Source: Hyphomicrobiales bacterium
GTDB taxonomy: Bacteria > Pseudomonadota > Alphaproteobacteria > Rhizobiales > Rhizobiaceae
Direction: 5' to 3'
Assembly (NCBI GenBank): GCA_003963455.1
Contig: RXJA01000062.1
Span: 62,001-126,000 of the forward strand
Length of the DNA stretch: 64,000 nt
The notes under the pieces were generated by a model, which did not search any database, was not told the DNA's origin, and saw nothing but the letters and a program-made list of their open reading frames with translations. Below are positions 63,476 through 64,000 of this stretch, piece after piece (the stretch's first letter is position 1; the number at the start of each line of letters is the position of its first letter). Both the position numbers and the translations under genes were made by a program.

Positions 63476-64000
63476 GTGAAAGCAGACACCGACCAGCCGA
63501 TAGAGACAGACTCACACGGCAACGAGCTGAGCGGGACCGGCCGCCGGCGCGTGCGCGCTGATGCACAAAGGAATGCGGACGCTGTGCTCGAGGCCGCGAA
63601 GGCCGTGTTCGCCGAGTCAGGCGTCGACGCGCCGGTACGCGAAATTGCGAGCAGGGCCGGCGTCGGCATTGCCACGCTCTTTCGCCGTTTTCCAAAACGG
63701 TCCGACCTGATCGCCGCCGTGTTCCGGCGCGAAGTCGACGCCTGCGCCGCTGATGCCGCCAAGCTTGCAATCGAGCATCCACCGGCCGAGGCCCTGACGC
63801 TTTGGCTGAGGCGCTACGCCGAGTTCATTGCCACCAAGCGCGGTCTGGCGGCAGCTCTGCATTCCGGGGATCCGGCATTCGAATCTCTGCCAGACTATTT
63901 TCGGGCCAATTTCGAGCCGGCCCTGAGGTTGCTTCTGGATGCCGCGGCGGCAACCGGCGAGGTCCGCCGGGACATCGAGCCCTATGATCTCCTGAGAGCG
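63476..64000 (+). CDS. TetR family transcriptional regulator (truncated by window end)
   Basis: At least 175 residues, start GTG at 63476. The HTH is at about 37-85 (AVLEAAKAVFAESGVDAPVREIASRAGVGIATLFRRF), followed by PKRSDLIAAVFRRE, typical of TetR. The C-terminal ligand domain (LRRYAEFIATKRGLAAALHSG) runs off the window. Divergent from the hydrolase gene; two palindromes between them suggest repression of both. Confidence 0.88.
   Translation, partial: MKADTDQPIETDSHGNELSGTGRRRVRADAQRNADAVLEAAKAVFAESGVDAPVREIASRAGVGIATLFRRFPKRSDLIAAVFRREVDACAADAAKLAIEHPPAEALTLWLRRYAEFIATKRGLAAALHSGDPAFESLPDYFRANFEPALRLLLDAAAATGEVRRDIEPYDLLRA

Noticed and set aside
1-64000. CRISPR arrays, rRNA and tRNA genes
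   Set aside because: No regularly spaced repeats and no cloverleaf or rRNA sequences were noticed on reading; a dedicated tRNA or repeat search was not possible.

Overview
The window looks like accessory DNA (plasmid, ICE or genomic island) of an alphaproteobacterium, most likely of the order Rhizobiales. Evidence read from the sequence: high GC; a GTTC-N7-GTTC SOS box, the alphaproteobacterial LexA type, in front of an imuA-imuB-dnaE2 cassette; a TraR-like LuxR regulator; a SyrB-like protein; DUF1419, DUF7007, ArdC-like, ParB-like and TOPRIM primase genes of the kind carried by rhizobial plasmids; and an Amadori-compound (fructosamine) catabolic cassette. No rRNA, tRNA or CRISPR array was found.

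Layout. (1) 0.4-1.2 kb: a solute-binding-like protein without a signal peptide. (2) 1.2-9.6 kb, all on the minus strand: a mobile-element backbone block with a PP-loop enzyme, an ArdC-like antirestriction protein, several small proteins of unknown function, a DUF7007 protein and a ParB-like protein, many with 1-4 bp start/stop overlaps. (3) 9.6-20.5 kb: apparent cargo, namely an AAA ATPase with a zinc-hook motif, a proteasome-like gene split by an IS3-family element, a lysR-mhqO/mhqD detoxification unit and a divergent five-gene operon. (4) 20.6-28.3 kb: the backbone resumes on the minus strand with a 1697-residue methylase-helicase, a DUF1419 protein and a TOPRIM primase. (5) 28.6-38.9 kb: an ABC transporter of the spermidine/opine type, an FrlB-like deglycase, an FrlD-like kinase, a GntR/UTRA repressor, an SDR and an MmgE/PrpD protein. 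Three near-identical palindromes containing GGTATA(T/C)ACC-type half sites lie before these units and are very probably the repressor's operators. (6) 39.2-49.5 kb: a LuxR regulator, then a DNA-damage mutagenesis module: imuA-imuB-dnaE2 leftward and UvrD-like helicase, SRAP and dinB rightward from a shared LexA box. (7) 49.6-57.6 kb: toxin-antitoxin and defence-like genes: Xre/RES, SyrB-like, a HEPN/zinc-ribbon protein with an overlapping partner, a DUF6615 nuclease-like protein, hipBA, and an RHH/DUF2200 pair. (8) 57.6-64 kb: a sigma-factor remnant, an ICMT-type methyltransferase, a thermonuclease gene split by an IS1111-like element, a DUF2233 protein, a rifampin ADP-ribosyltransferase (Arr), and an alpha/beta hydrolase divergent from a TetR regulator with two palindromic operators.

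Both IS-split genes can be rejoined in frame by removing the proposed element, which supports the exact boundaries given. Two other decayed genes were found: an SDR with an internal deletion at 36.5 kb and a dinB 3-prime end at 52.1 kb. Functions rest on motif and family recognition by eye; no database search was possible.
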